Positions 1-9,613 of a stretch of DNA of 64,000 nucleotides are shown piece after piece (positions within the stretch are counted from its first letter, which is position 1; every line of letters starts with the position of its first letter). Made by a program: the position numbers and the translations under genes. Source of the DNA: Chitinophagaceae bacterium (GTDB lineage Bacteria; Bacteroidota; Bacteroidia; Chitinophagales; Chitinophagaceae); assembly GCA_947454235.1 (NCBI GenBank), contig CANGIY010000009.1, positions 1 to 64,000 on the forward strand, written 5' to 3'. The notes below the pieces were generated by a model. The model worked only from the letters and a program-made list of their open reading frames with translations. It ran no database searches and had not been told where the DNA came from.

Positions 1-1868
1 ATTTTTACCAGCCTAAATACCTGATAACCCTCGCACTTGATGTAGTAAACGCCTGTAGACCAATTACGCAGATCTATGTTTTGTTCATCACCAGTAGGGA
101 TACCTTCGTACACTTGTATGCCGGTGGCATTATAAATGTTGATGCGTGGTGGCACTAACGAACCCCAACTAAGGATAACACTGTGGGTGGCAGGATTTGG
201 GTGGCAGGTAAGTTGCAACTGCCCAATTGCGGGTACAGGGGTAATACCCAGAATGTTTTGAGTACCGCTTGATACTGAATCGTAGCAAGTGCGTGCAATG
301 CTCACCAGCGTGGCGGTGAGGGTATCGTTGCCCGCTGCTTTTATGTACGACAGTGCCGGAGTAGTGGTAGTGGCAAACCAAGTGCCTCTATTACGCCAGT
401 GTATCTCGTACACACCTGCGGCACCACTTATTGTTGCTGTTACATGAACTGTATCGCCTACATGGGCTGTTACAACACCACCGGGCAGCGATATGGTGGG
501 CGGCGTAAGACTACCAACCAGCATGACAAGGCTATTACTTGCTGCCCCTGTAGTTGTATCGCATACCCACCTATGCGAAATACTGCAACGCACAGTGTCA
601 CCATTGGTGGGGGTGTATGTAAATTGATTTGAATTGCCACCAACAGGTACACCATTCACCGTCCATTGGTAATTACCCCAATAACCAGGGTTACCAAGCG
701 TGGCAGTGAAAGTAATGGGCATATCATAACACAGGTTTTCAACTGTGCTTGAAGGTGCAATCGTAATACTCAATGGCCCCGTTTGAGGCACACTTATTTT
801 GCGAATTCTAAAGTTAGGAATGTCACTAATGTACACATTATCACATGAGTCTACTGTTGCAGCCTGAGCATCATATATTTTTGCTGCGGTTGCAGGACCT
901 CCATCACCGCTGAAGCCTGCTACTCCCGTACCCGCCAGCGTATAGACTCGGTTATCGGATTTCCTGATGCAGAGTACACGACTCAGGTTACCAAAATCGC
1001 CCATGACTAAATTTCCGTGTTTATCAAATTGTAAATCGTGGGGGTTCATGGCTGTGGCTGTTGGCACACAACCATCACCTGCATACGCCCTGCCAACGGT
1101 GTCGTTACCTGCCATACATGTAACTATGTGCGTTGTTGGGTCAATGGTGCGTATGTATGTTATATTATCAAAATAAATCATGCCTGTAGAATCCACTTGA
1201 ATTCCGACAGCTTCAACTGCTGCATCCGTAGCCGGACCACCGTCGCCACCAAAAGCTCTAGAACCTCCATTACCTGCATATAGGGTCAAAATCTGAGTAC
1301 CTCTATCCACCCGAAGTAAGTGACCTAAATTTGTGCTAATAAACAAATTATCGTCCTTATCAAACGTAAGACCGCCCGAGTAAAAAGAAGCATTGGTTGC
1401 CAGACCACCAAAACCTGTGTCTATTCGCCTGGTATATCGCCCACCTGCATATGTGCTTATAATACCAGTGTGCATATCTATTTTGCGTATTCTATTACCG
1501 CGTTGTTCAGAAACATACAAATCGCCATGCGAGTCGAACGCCATGCGTGTTGGATAACTGATGGAAGCTGCCGATGCGGGGCCGCCGTCGCCGCCACCTG
1601 CAATAGAACTGCCATTGCCTGCAAAGGGAAGATAACGCCCATCGGGCGTAACAATGCGAATCTCATTCAAATCTTCAAGTGACACATATAAATTGCCATC
1701 CGGGCCCATTTTGCAAAGCGCTGATGTAATTGAAGCGGCTGTTGCCATGCCGCCCAATCCCCTATCAATCGTCCCTCCATTGCCAAGTATCGTAGTTATT
1801 ATTCCTGACTGGGCATAACTTAAAGTAGTACAGAAAGATGCTAGTAAGAGGAAAAGGATGCGTTTCAT
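1..1868 (-). CDS. NHL-repeat secreted protein with C-terminal sorting domain (partial)
   Basis: The frame stays open from ATG at 1868 to the left window edge (622 codons), so the stop lies outside. Residues 1-20 form a signal peptide ending in SYAQ. Residues of about 25-330 hold repeated NHL/beta-propeller units with recurring GDGGPA and AGNG motifs. A region with Ig/PKD-like spacing follows, and the last roughly 75 residues, with a PNPA motif and a GVYYIK-type ending, match a type IX secretion type A sorting domain. Such proteins are exported and then carried across the outer membrane by the type IX system. The real end is probably only a few codons beyond the window. Substrate or binding partner cannot be told. 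Confidence 0.75.
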   Translation of the reverse strand, partial: MKRILFLLLASFCTTLSYAQSGIITTILGNGGTIDRGLGGMATAASITSALCKMGPDGNLYVSLEDLNEIRIVTPDGRYLPFAGNGSSIAGGGDGGPASAASISYPTRMAFDSHGDLYVSEQRGNRIRKIDMHTGIISTYAGGRYTRRIDTGFGGLATNASFYSGGLTFDKDDNLFISTNLGHLLRVDRGTQILTLYAGNGGSRAFGGDGGPATDAAVEAVGIQVDSTGMIYFDNITYIRTIDPTTHIVTCMAGNDTVGRAYAGDGCVPTATAMNPHDLQFDKHGNLVMGDFGNLSRVLCIRKSDNRVYTLAGTGVAGFSGDGGPATAAKIYDAQAATVDSCDNVYISDIPNFRIRKISVPQTGPLSITIAPSSTVENLCYDMPITFTATLGNPGYWGNYQWTVNGVPVGGNSNQFTYTPTNGDTVRCSISHRWVCDTTTGAASNSLVMLVGSLTPPTISLPGGVVTAHVGDTVHVTATISGAAGVYEIHWRNRGTWFATTTTPALSYIKAAGNDTLTATLVSIARTCYDSVSSGTQNILGITPVPAIGQLQLTCHPNPATHSVILSWGSLVPPRINIYNATGIQVYEGIPTGDEQNIDLRNWSTGVYYIKCEGYQVFRLVK

Positions 1869-1939
1869 AGGGGGATTTTTAATTGGGAAAATTTTTACAA
1901 GTTTAGGGTATAAAGTTACAATAAAAAAATTGTGTTGGA

Positions 1940-2361
1940 TTACTTCGGCTGCGCTCAGTAAGTGACTTTGTTTGAACTCTCGACCTGCGGTTGGGACGCA
2001 TATGATTTTTTCTGATTTTTATGACGGACTATGATTGTTGGTTCGGTGACTGAACGAAGTCGAAGTAAATGGGGTTCAAGACAAATCGATGTGGTTCGCA
2101 AGCGGATGCTTGCTCAGTATGAGGACGAAGCGGACGCTTCGACCAGGGGGTATGTAATTGTTGATTTTACTTCGGCTGCGCTCAGCAACCAAGGGGTCGA
2201 GACAAATCGATGTGGTTTGCAAGCGGACGCTTGCTCAGTGTGAGGACGAGGCGAGACGCCTCGACCAGGGGCGAGAACCACCAACGAGTTGGGGGTCAGG
2301 CAGCCTTGACCAGGGGCGGGTTAGTTTTTAACCGGTTACTGAGCGGAGTCGAAGGAACCGG
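1940..2361. repeat. REP-like imperfect tandem repeats in a gene-free stretch
   Basis: The stretch between the NHL gene and the lolD-like gene (1869-2373) holds no convincing gene. It contains two copies of a roughly 72-base unit at 2079-2150 and 2200-2271, about 121 bases apart, and a shorter third trace near 2300-2319. Each copy has two small hairpins (first copy 2098-2113 and 2126-2141; second copy arms at 2247-2253 and 2257-2263). In the second hairpin one base pair changes from A-T to G-C on both arms. The motif CTTCGGCTGCGCTCAG occurs twice, near 1943 and 2170. A related inverted motif, CTGAGCGGAGTCGAAGG, lies near 2338. Confidence 0.65.
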
Positions 2362-2373
2362 GGTGGCCTGTTT

Positions 2374-3060
2374 TTACTGGTTTCTGAGGTCGGTTTCTAC
2401 GACGCCGTCGCGAATGCGAATGACTCTTCTTGTGTAGCGGGCGATGTCTTCTTCGTGGGTAACTAGCACAACAGTGTTGCCCTGTGCGTGTAGTTCGCCG
2501 AAGAGGTCCATGATTTCGTTGGAGGTTTTGGTGTCGAGGTTACCTGTTGGTTCGTCGGCGAGTAGTAGTGACGGGTTGTTGATGAGTGCCCTTGCAATGG
2601 CTACCCTTTGGCTTTGTCCGCCGCTCAATTCGTTGGGTTTGTGGTGTGCGCGTTCTGAAAGCCCTACTTTTTCTAGCATGGCAGCAGCGCGTTCTTCCCT
2701 GATGCTTTTTTTGAGCCCTGAATATATTAATGGCAGTGCCACATTTTCTAACGCCGACAAACGAGGCAGTAGGTTGAATTGCTGGAACACGAAGCCAATT
2801 TCTACATTTCTTACATCGGCTAGTTGGTCATCGGCCATGTGGCTGACGTTTTTACCGTTGAGTATGTATTTTCCGCTGCTGGGTGTATCTAGGCAACCGA
2901 GGATATTCATGAGTGTAGACTTACCCGAACCCGAAGGGCCCATGAGTGCGACATACTCATTTTCTTGTATGAGCAAGTCGATACCCTTGAGTACAGGAAG
3001 CTCCTGTTTTCCCATAAAATAACTCTTCTTGATGCCTTCAAGCCTGATAACCTCTTTCAT
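2374..3060 (-). CDS. ABC transporter ATPase, LolD/MacB type
   Basis: The 228-residue product is the usual length for LolD-type ATPases. The Walker A motif GPSGSGKST is at 41-49, the signature LSGGQ at 145-149 and Walker B LLLADEP at 165-171. These ATPases power lipoprotein release from the inner membrane (LolCDE) or MacB-type export; the membrane partner is not in this window, so the substrate is open. I start at 3060 because the family begins there with [14 protein letters not shown]; the upstream extension in frame overlaps the ispE promoter region and looks noncoding. The gene diverges from ispE across 69 bases. Confidence 0.85.
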   Translation of the reverse strand: MKEVIRLEGIKKSYFMGKQELPVLKGIDLLIQENEYVALMGPSGSGKSTLMNILGCLDTPSSGKYILNGKNVSHMADDQLADVRNVEIGFVFQQFNLLPRLSALENVALPLIYSGLKKSIREERAAAMLEKVGLSERAHHKPNELSGGQSQRVAIARALINNPSLLLADEPTGNLDTKTSNEIMDLFGELHAQGNTVVLVTHEEDIARYTRRVIRIRDGVVETDLRNQ

Positions 3061-3129
3061 GAAATCGGGGTAGTTCCACGTTTCGACAGTGGAATGAGTT
3101 CCAAAAATACGTATAATTGCAACCTGAGT

Positions 3130-3942
3130 ATGTTGTGTTTTCCAAATTGCAAAATAAATCTGGGTCTGTTTGTCACAGAAAAGCGACCTGACGGGTACCA
3201 TAACCTTGAAACGGTGTTTTACCCGGTACATATTAACGATGTGCTGGAGATAGCGCCCGGCCCTAAGCCAGAGCTGCACATTACGGGTTTGGAAGTGGCG
3301 GGCAGCACCACCGACAATTTAATTTGGAAGGCGTACATGATGTTGAAGGAAGAATTTACCGACCGTGTACCACCTGCTGAAATATACCTGCACAAGGTGA
3401 TACCTATGGGTGCGGGCATGGGTGGTGGCAGTGCCGACGGTGCTTTTATGCTGCGACTCGTGAACAATACTTTTAAGCTGGGGTTGAGTGATGAATCGCT
3501 TGCCGAGCGTGCGTTGCAACTAGGCAGCGATTGTCCGTTTTTCATTTATAACAGTCCGCAATATGCTCGCGGGCGCGGGGAGCTGATGGAGCCGGTTGAG
3601 GTAGATTTGTCGGGATATACCTTACACATTGTGTGCCCTGATGTGCACGTATCGACCAAGGAAGCCTTTGGAATGATACAACCTAAAAAAGCACCTGTAG
3701 ATCTGAAGCAAATTGGTAGTATGCCTGTGGGTGAATGGAAGGGTGTTATTTACAACGATTTTGAAGCGAATGTATTTAAGGCACACCCTGTACTTGCTGA
3801 TATTAAGCAGCAGTTGTATGATTCGGGGGCGGTGTATGCGTCCATGTCGGGAAGTGGATCGGCAATTTATGGCGTGTACCCGAAGGGCAGCAGGGGCAAG
3901 GTGGTTGCAGCGGTTGGATTTAAGGAGTTTTTTGTTGGGTAA
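3130..3942 (+). CDS. ispE: 4-diphosphocytidyl-2-C-methyl-D-erythritol kinase
   Basis: A GHMP kinase of the non-mevalonate isoprenoid pathway, phosphorylating CDP-methylerythritol at the 2-hydroxyl. From the ATG at 3130 the protein has 270 residues and opens with [10 protein letters not shown], whose lysine (K8) is the conserved substrate-side residue. The ATP-binding glycine loop [12 protein letters not shown] is at about 94-105, and the catalytic-type Asp in SDCPFF is D134. An in-frame ATG at 3094 is possible but adds residues absent from the family. The other MEP-pathway genes are not nearby. It ends four bases before the convergent Uma2 gene. Confidence 0.92.
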   Translation: MLCFPNCKINLGLFVTEKRPDGYHNLETVFYPVHINDVLEIAPGPKPELHITGLEVAGSTTDNLIWKAYMMLKEEFTDRVPPAEIYLHKVIPMGAGMGGGSADGAFMLRLVNNTFKLGLSDESLAERALQLGSDCPFFIYNSPQYARGRGELMEPVEVDLSGYTLHIVCPDVHVSTKEAFGMIQPKKAPVDLKQIGSMPVGEWKGVIYNDFEANVFKAHPVLADIKQQLYDSGAVYASMSGSGSAIYGVYPKGSRGKVVAAVGFKEFFVG

Positions 3943-3946
3943 CAAG

Positions 3947-4540
3947 TTATTCTTCCTCGTCTTCCCCGAAAATATCGGTAAGGGTGATTGATAAACCGGG
4001 AAGCACTGAAGATTGAATTGTTTCTTCGACCGAAAAGAGGCGCGACGGTACATACTTGCCGTTGTGCAAAGTGTAAATCATCATCACCTTTACACTTGGG
4101 AAAACCACCCAGTATTCTTTAACACCGAACTCTTCGTACACATCGTATTTATATCGTAGTTCCTTCTTACTGTTAGATGGAGGCAGAATTTCTACCACGA
4201 TATCTGGTGCTCCGAGGCATCCTCTGATGTCGGTGAGTTTGGTTTTATCGCAAATGACACATAAATCGGGTTGTAAGACGGCGAATATTTCTTCGTCTTT
4301 TTTGCCCTTGATGGGTAACCTCACATCGAATGGCGCGAAGTACACCTGACATGGGCTTTTGTCGAGAAAATTACCGATTTTCAAAAATAATTTACCTGCA
4401 ATGAACTGATGAAACCTGTTGGGCGCAGGGCTCATTGGGAATATTTTTCCTTTGATGAGCTCTACGCGTTCTTCAAACTTCCATGAATAATAGTCAGCGT
4501 AAGAATATACCCCGTTGATATCCAAATCTGCTAAAGTCAT
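3947..4540 (-). CDS. Uma2 family (DUF820) putative nuclease-fold protein
   Basis: About 197 residues from the ATG at 4540, chosen because MTLADLDINGVYSY fits the usual family opening; an earlier in-frame ATG at 4642 would overlap the ubiD promoter. It has the family features: ELIKGKIFPMSPAP near the N-terminus, the PDLCVICD strand, PDIVVEILPPSN and YEEFGVKEYWVV. The fold is of the PD-(D/E)XK nuclease type and family members are widespread in cyanobacteria and Bacteroidota. Their function is largely unknown. It ends in an acidic tail (DEEE). It is convergent with ispE and divergent from the UbiD gene, so it is probably a single-gene unit. Confidence 0.75.
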   Translation of the reverse strand: MTLADLDINGVYSYADYYSWKFEERVELIKGKIFPMSPAPNRFHQFIAGKLFLKIGNFLDKSPCQVYFAPFDVRLPIKGKKDEEIFAVLQPDLCVICDKTKLTDIRGCLGAPDIVVEILPPSNSKKELRYKYDVYEEFGVKEYWVVFPSVKVMMIYTLHNGKYVPSRLFSVEETIQSSVLPGLSITLTDIFGEDEEE

Positions 4541-4664
4541 TGCCGCTGTATTTATTGCAAAATACAAATATACGGGTAATTGGTGTTTTAGGGTTGGTGG
4601 GTTACTGATAACCAGTTCAAATAGTTCATTTACAAACATCAATACAAGGGGGGAGAATAAGAGC

Positions 4665-4672
4665 TAATTTTG
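4665..4672 (+). promoter_or_regulatory. -7 box TAATTTTG abutting the ubiD-family start
   Basis: TAATTTTG matches the Bacteroidota TAnnTTTG -7 element. Only four bases (TGGC) separate it from the ATG at 4677, so transcription may begin at the start codon itself. Confidence 0.5.
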
Positions 4673-4676
4673 TGGC

Positions 4677-6587
4677 ATGGCTTATAATTCGTTGCAGGCT
4701 TTTGTAGAAGCACTCGAGAAAGCGGGTGAGTTGGTGCGTATTAAGGAATTTGTTGACCCTGTTTTGGAAATAGCAGAGGTTACAGATAGGGTTTCGAAAA
4801 CCCCGGACAGGAACAAAGCGTTGTTGTTTGAGAACACGGGTACCGATTTCCCTTTGCTGATTAACAGCATGGGCAATGAAAAGCGCATGTGCATGGCTCT
4901 TGGGGTTGAAAAACTGGATGATGTGATGCATGAAATTGAGGGACTTTTCAAAATGCTATCGGCACCAAAGAACGGATTGCTGGAAAAACTCTCTATGCTG
5001 CCACAGTTGGGAAAATTTGCATCTTGGATGCCGAAAGTGGTGAAAGGAAGAGGTGCTTGCCAGGAGGTAGTGCATACTAACCCCGACCTTGATAAACTGC
5101 CGGTACTGAAATGCTGGCCGCATGATGGCGGTAAGTTCATTACGCTACCGGCAGTGCATACAAAAGACCCTGTTTCGGGCATTAGAAATATAGGTATGTA
5201 CCGTATGCAGGTGTTCAGCAAGGACATGACGGGCATGCATTGGCACAAACACAAAGTGAGTGCACGGCACTACAACGAATACAAGAAAGCGGGTAAGAGA
5301 ATGCCGGTTGCTGTGGCACTGGGTGGTGACCCAGTTTATACGTATGCTGCAACAGCTCCGTTGCCTGACAATGTGGATGAATACATGTTGGCTGGATTTT
5401 TACGGAAGAAAAAGGTGGAGCTGGTGAAATGTGTAACACAGCCTGATATTGAGGTGCCTGCTGATGCTGATTTCATTCTGGAAGGGTATGTTGACCCGAA
5501 CGAAGACTGGATTTGGGAGGGACCTTTTGGCGATCACACAGGCTATTATAGTTTGGCCGACTGGTACCCAAGGTTTCACCTGACTGCCATTACACATAAA
5601 AAGAATGCCATTTACCCGGCTACCATTGTGGGTATACCACCACAGGAAGATGCATGGATTGGAAAGGCTACTGAACGTATTTTCCTGGCGCCTATAAAAA
5701 TGACCATGGTTCCTGAAATTGCCGATATGAATATGCCGGTAGAGGGTGTTTTTCATAATCTGGTTATTTCATCGATACACAAAGAATATGCGGGGCAGGG
5801 GCAAAAGGTGATGAATGCCATGTGGGGCGCGGGACAGATGATGTTCAATAAGATATTGGTGCTGACTGACGGAGAAAACGACCTGAATGATTATAAGACA
5901 CTTGCGCAGCGTGTATTTGCCAATCTGAACCCAGCTACTGATGTTTACTTTAGCCGTGGGCCTATGGATGTACTTGACCATAGTTGCAGCAAAATGGGCT
6001 TTGGCGGTAAAATATGTATCGATGGTACCAAAAAATGGGAAGAGGAAATAACGACACCGTTAACTCCATTCAGCTTTCCAAGTAACTATAATAGGGAACA
6101 GTTGATGAGTAAGTACCCTGAAATAAAGGCTATTAATGACATAGTTGCGCAGAAGCATGGTATTCCTGTTCTTTTTGTGGCTGTTGAAAAGAACAAGCTG
6201 GGGCATATAAAGTTGCTACACGAACAGTTGAGCCTTGAACCGGGTATTGCAGCTTTCAAGATGCTTTTATATGTGGAACATGTGGTGGACATCAATGACG
6301 TGGCTGATATGCTCTGGCGTTTCTGTAATAATATGGACCCATTAAGGGATCATTTGTATGGCGGGGCGAAAAGGGAAATACTGGGACTCGACGGCACAAG
6401 AAAGAGCAAGGAATTTGACGGATTTGACAGACCATGGCCAAATATTATTGCTGCAGACAAGGCTACGATTGATGCTGTAGATGCAAAATGGAACACTTTG
6501 AACCTGGGAAAAATAATTTTTTCTCCATCTTTAAAGTATTCTACCCAACTATATAGGGGGGATGCTACTGTCTATGATAGCAAGTAA
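4677..6587 (+). CDS. UbiD family decarboxylase
   Basis: A 636-residue member of the UbiD family, which uses prenylated FMN to decarboxylate aromatic or unsaturated acids. The characteristic core is clear: ACQEVVHTNPDLDKLPVLKCWPHD near 125-150, GGKFITLPAVHTKDP, VAVALGGDP, and EGPFGDHTGYYS with the glutamate and surrounding residues of the active-site loop, followed by IGIPPQEDAWIGKATERIFL-like sequence. In Bacteroidota such proteins are usually assigned to menaquinone biosynthesis or left as general UbiD decarboxylases; no menaquinone genes or ubiX lie here, so the substrate is unresolved. It has its own promoter and is followed by a separate small secreted protein. Confidence 0.88.
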   Translation: MAYNSLQAFVEALEKAGELVRIKEFVDPVLEIAEVTDRVSKTPDRNKALLFENTGTDFPLLINSMGNEKRMCMALGVEKLDDVMHEIEGLFKMLSAPKNGLLEKLSMLPQLGKFASWMPKVVKGRGACQEVVHTNPDLDKLPVLKCWPHDGGKFITLPAVHTKDPVSGIRNIGMYRMQVFSKDMTGMHWHKHKVSARHYNEYKKAGKRMPVAVALGGDPVYTYAATAPLPDNVDEYMLAGFLRKKKVELVKCVTQPDIEVPADADFILEGYVDPNEDWIWEGPFGDHTGYYSLADWYPRFHLTAITHKKNAIYPATIVGIPPQEDAWIGKATERIFLAPIKMTMVPEIADMNMPVEGVFHNLVISSIHKEYAGQGQKVMNAMWGAGQMMFNKILVLTDGENDLNDYKTLAQRVFANLNPATDVYFSRGPMDVLDHSCSKMGFGGKICIDGTKKWEEEITTPLTPFSFPSNYNREQLMSKYPEIKAINDIVAQKHGIPVLFVAVEKNKLGHIKLLHEQLSLEPGIAAFKMLLYVEHVVDINDVADMLWRFCNNMDPLRDHLYGGAKREILGLDGTRKSKEFDGFDRPWPNIIAADKATIDAVDAKWNTLNLGKIIFSPSLKYSTQLYRGDATVYDSK

Positions 6588-6602
6588 ACCATATTGTGGT
6601 TT

Positions 6603-6630
6603 TTGTTTAAGAAATTTTTATCTATTTTTG
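6603..6630 (+). promoter_or_regulatory. Promoter TTG-N17-TATTTTTG
   Basis: TTG at 6603-6605 and TATTTTTG at 6623-6630 fit the Bacteroidota -33/-7 pattern. It leaves a 23-base AT-rich leader before the ATG at 6654. Confidence 0.6.
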
Positions 6631-6653
6631 TATAACGAAGAAAAATTAAGGTA

Positions 6654-7034
6654 ATGAAACGAGTTATTTTAGCGGTATGTTTTTTGATTGCTTCAACGGT
6701 AAGCTACAATGCTAGCGCACAATCGGCTGTTGCTGCAGTTACAGCTTCTGCATTCAATGCAAAAGTTAGTCAGTTAGATTCTTATCTGGGATCTGGCGAC
6801 ACAGCAAGTGCACGTACTACCTGGAATGAAATCCACAACATGATGTTGCAAGAATTTGGTGCTATTAAATATCAAATAAGCACAGCGACGTCTTCAACTA
6901 CAGTTGCCACTTACATGAACCTGCACGATACGCAGTATACTTACTACAAACAAGCCTGGGGTTTGAAAAATGACCTTGTAAGCAATCGCACAGCGATTCA
7001 CACGGCGTTAATGAATTACTCAGGTACACTGTAG
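6654..7034 (+). CDS. Small secreted helical protein, function unknown
   Basis: 126 residues with a clear signal peptide (MKRVILAVCFLIASTVSYNASAQ, cleavage after about residue 23). The mature part is Ala/Ser/Thr-rich, probably helical, with no cysteine and no metal-binding motif I recognise. It is a single-gene unit with its own promoter and terminator. Likely periplasmic or exported; I cannot assign a family. Confidence 0.7.
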   Translation: MKRVILAVCFLIASTVSYNASAQSAVAAVTASAFNAKVSQLDSYLGSGDTASARTTWNEIHNMMLQEFGAIKYQISTATSSTTVATYMNLHDTQYTYYKQAWGLKNDLVSNRTAIHTALMNYSGTL

Positions 7035-7060
7035 TAAGTAGTCACAAAAAAGTATTTTTC

Positions 7061-7093
7061 AAGTCCCGATTGAACGTCGGGACTTTCATTGTT
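7061..7093 (+). terminator. Intrinsic terminator
   Basis: AAGTCCCGA (7061-7069) pairs with TCGGGACTT (7077-7085), loop of seven bases, followed by a T-rich stretch. It closes the small secreted protein gene. Confidence 0.7.
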
Positions 7094-7108
7094 TTAAAGC
7101 ATAACTAA

Positions 7109-7486
7109 ATGGCAGAACAATTTAGGAGGACAACCGGATTTGGTGGCGTATTTTTTAGGTGCAAAGACCCAAAGGCACTCAGGGAGTGGTATAACCAACA
7201 TTTGGGCGTAGATACCAATGATTTTGGTGCCACTTTTGAGTGGGGCAAAGGTTCCGGAGAAATGGTTTGGGGAACGTTTAAAGAGGACTCAAAATATTTT
7301 TCTCCATCTGAGAAACAATTTATGTTCAATTTTAGAGTTGAGAATTTAGTGTGGTTGATTGATCAACTAAAATCAGAAGGAATAGAAACACTAGGCCCTG
7401 TTGCTGAATATGAGTATGGCAAGTTTGCCCATATCATGGACCTTGAAGGCAACAAGATTGAGCTATGGGAGCCTGCTGAAAAATAG
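7109..7486 (+). CDS. VOC (glyoxalase/bleomycin-resistance fold) protein
   Basis: 125 residues with one complete vicinal-oxygen-chelate domain made of two beta-alpha-beta-beta-beta halves. The first half opens with TGFGGVFFRCKDPKALREWYNQHLG; the second ends in HIMDLEGNKIELWEP, where the glutamate is the usual last metal ligand. The expected first histidine is replaced by a phenylalanine/glycine stretch, so metal binding may be altered. Members are lyases, isomerases or dioxygenases, or simple binding proteins. Substrate unknown. It is followed by a LOG-family gene after 68 bases. Confidence 0.82.
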   Translation: MAEQFRRTTGFGGVFFRCKDPKALREWYNQHLGVDTNDFGATFEWGKGSGEMVWGTFKEDSKYFSPSEKQFMFNFRVENLVWLIDQLKSEGIETLGPVAEYEYGKFAHIMDLEGNKIELWEPAEK

Positions 7487-7554
7487 ACAACTGATTATTC
7501 GGTTACACTATTTAAATTATACATAACTAATTCATTTTTACAACTTAAAGACCT

Positions 7555-8253
7555 ATGAAAGAGCAATTAGAGAATATTAAGCTGAGGGACTGGACTGAAA
7601 CAAGGGCACATTCGGGATGGCAGATTTTTAAGATTATGGCTGAGTTTGTACAGGGTTTTGAAACGCTGGCAAAGGTTGGTCCATGTATTTCGATATTTGG
7701 ATCGGCGAGAACGCAACCTGGCCACAAGTATTATGAACTGGCTTATGAAATAGCTAAGCGCCTTGCAGAAGCGGGTTTTGGTATCATTACAGGCGGCGGC
7801 CCCGGCATTATGGAAGCCGGCAATAAGGGAGCCAATGCTGCAAAGGGTAGAAGTGTGGGGTTGAATATAGATTTGCCTTTTGAACAGACTTCGAACCCAT
7901 ATATTGACCCTAGCCACAGCATGAATTTCGATTACTTCTTTGTTAGGAAGGTGATGTTCACGAAATATGCCCAAGGTTTTATTATGATGCCGGGCGGCTG
8001 GGGAACGATGGATGAATTTTTCGAAGTTGCTACTTTAATACAAACCAGAAAGTTTACTCAAACACCCATGATATGCGTAGGTAAGGCATATTGGGAAGGG
8101 CTTTTTAACTGGATGCGCGATGTAATGAAAGATCAGGAGGGATATATTAGCCCGGGTGATTTAGAGATGATTAAGATTTTTGATAGTGCTGATGAAGTGG
8201 TGAACTACATAAGTGAGTTTTATACCCACAATAAGTTGCAGCCAAACTTCTAA
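7555..8253 (+). CDS. LOG family (TIGR00730) nucleotide phosphoribohydrolase-like protein
   Basis: 232 residues with a Rossmann-like fold. GGGPGIMEAG at about 80-89 and PGGWGTMDE at 146-154 are the two defining motifs of the LOG family (the PGGxGTxxE motif carries the catalytic arginine/glutamate environment). Characterised relatives split nucleoside 5'-monophosphates, including cytokinin nucleotides, or act on nucleotides in general; the bacterial role is mostly unknown. It carries a longer N-terminus (about 40 residues) than minimal LOG proteins, as is common in the PpnN-like and Bacteroidota forms. Confidence 0.85.
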   Translation: MKEQLENIKLRDWTETRAHSGWQIFKIMAEFVQGFETLAKVGPCISIFGSARTQPGHKYYELAYEIAKRLAEAGFGIITGGGPGIMEAGNKGANAAKGRSVGLNIDLPFEQTSNPYIDPSHSMNFDYFFVRKVMFTKYAQGFIMMPGGWGTMDEFFEVATLIQTRKFTQTPMICVGKAYWEGLFNWMRDVMKDQEGYISPGDLEMIKIFDSADEVVNYISEFYTHNKLQPNF

Positions 8254-8302
8254 TAATAAACGAGGGATATTGGGAATCAACTGATGTTCAATTTTCTTTT
8301 GT

Positions 8303-8310
8303 TACTTTTG
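8303..8310 (+). promoter_or_regulatory. -7 box TACTTTTG of clpX
   Basis: TACTTTTG matches TAnnTTTG; 26 bases of AT-rich leader precede the clpX ATG. I see no clear TTG at the -33 position. Confidence 0.5.
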
Positions 8311-8336
8311 CGTACTAAATATATTTAAAACAACGA

Positions 8337-9587
8337 ATGGCCAAGCAAACAGACAAAAGGTGTTCCTTTTGTGATCGCTCAGAAAGAGAGGTAAACATTT
8401 TATTTACAGGACTCAAGGGTAATATATGTGATGCCTGTATTGAGAATGCTCATTCTTTACTGATTCAAGCTGTTAGTGATAAGACTGAAAGTACATCGAG
8501 CCAATACAAACCTGAACTTGCAAAATTCAAGCAACACAAGCCTAAGGAAGTTAAGAACTTTTTAGACCAATATGTGATTGGGCAAGACGATGCAAAGAAG
8601 GTGTTAGCTGTAGCTATATACAATCACTACAAGAGGTTGAGTATACCACCTACAGATGATGTTGAGATTGAAAAATCGAACATTATTATGGTTGGTGAAA
8701 CGGGTACAGGTAAGACATTGCTTGCGAAAAGTATTGCGCGCTTGTTACAAGTGCCTTTTGCAATAGTTGATGCTACGGTATTTACTGAGGCAGGCTATGT
8801 GGGTGAAGATGTTGAAAGTATTTTATCGAGGCTATTGCAAGCGAGCAACTATGACGTAGCTGCAGCGGAACGTGGAATAGTTTACATTGACGAAATTGAC
8901 AAAATAGGTCGTAAGAGCGATAATCCAAGTATTACCCGCGATGTAAGTGGAGAAGGTGTACAACAGGCTATGTTGAAACTGCTTGAGGGTTCAGAGGTAT
9001 TGGTTCCACCACAAGGCGGAAGGAAACACCCTGAACAAAAAATGATCAAGGTGAATACTACTAATATCCTGTTCATTTGCGGAGGTGCATTTGAGGGCAT
9101 TGACAAAATGATTGCGCGCAGGGTACAAACTGCTGCGATTGGGTACAATGCCATTAAATCATCTAAAAATGTAGACAGGACAAACCTGTTACAGTACGTT
9201 AATGCACAGGACTTAAGGACATTTGGATTGATTCCGGAGCTTTTAGGTCGTTTACCTATTGTTACCTACCTGAATCCATTGGATAAAGACACACTGAAGC
9301 GAATACTCACTGAGCCGAAAAACGCGCTGGTAAAGCAATACACGAGATTGTTTGAAATAGATGGTATTAAGCTGGTGATTGAAGAGGGTGTATTAGAATT
9401 CATGGTTGAGAAGGCTATACAGTATAAACTTGGCGGCAGAGGACTGAGGGCTATTTGCGAAATGATACTTACAGATGCGATGTTTGAGTTGCCATCAGAG
9501 AGCCACAATGGTAAGTTTGTATTGACGCTGGAGTATGCAAAACAGATAGTTGATCATGCTAAAATAGACCAGTTAAAAGCGGCGTAA
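8337..9587 (+). CDS. clpX: ATP-dependent Clp protease ATP-binding subunit ClpX
   Basis: 416 residues, the normal length. The N-terminal zinc domain uses C9, C12, C31 and C34. The AAA+ module carries Walker A GETGTGKT at about 119-126, the GYVGEDVE pore-1 loop near 153, Walker B IVYIDEID near 180-187 and the sensor-2 GGRGLR at about 366-371. ClpX unfolds tagged proteins and feeds them to ClpP. clpP is not in this window, which is unusual compared with genomes where clpP and clpX are adjacent but not rare. It is a single-gene unit here with its own promoter and a strong 12 bp terminator stem. Confidence 0.97.
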   Translation: MAKQTDKRCSFCDRSEREVNILFTGLKGNICDACIENAHSLLIQAVSDKTESTSSQYKPELAKFKQHKPKEVKNFLDQYVIGQDDAKKVLAVAIYNHYKRLSIPPTDDVEIEKSNIIMVGETGTGKTLLAKSIARLLQVPFAIVDATVFTEAGYVGEDVESILSRLLQASNYDVAAAERGIVYIDEIDKIGRKSDNPSITRDVSGEGVQQAMLKLLEGSEVLVPPQGGRKHPEQKMIKVNTTNILFICGGAFEGIDKMIARRVQTAAIGYNAIKSSKNVDRTNLLQYVNAQDLRTFGLIPELLGRLPIVTYLNPLDKDTLKRILTEPKNALVKQYTRLFEIDGIKLVIEEGVLEFMVEKAIQYKLGGRGLRAICEMILTDAMFELPSESHNGKFVLTLEYAKQIVDHAKIDQLKAA

Positions 9588-9613
9588 AACAGCATTCAAT
9601 AATAGAAAAGTTA

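Noticed and set aside
2444-3022. Long plus-strand open frame (192 codons) opposite the lolD-like gene
   Set aside because: It is antisense to a gene with complete ABC motifs and its peptide is Ser/Leu-rich with no recognisable domain.
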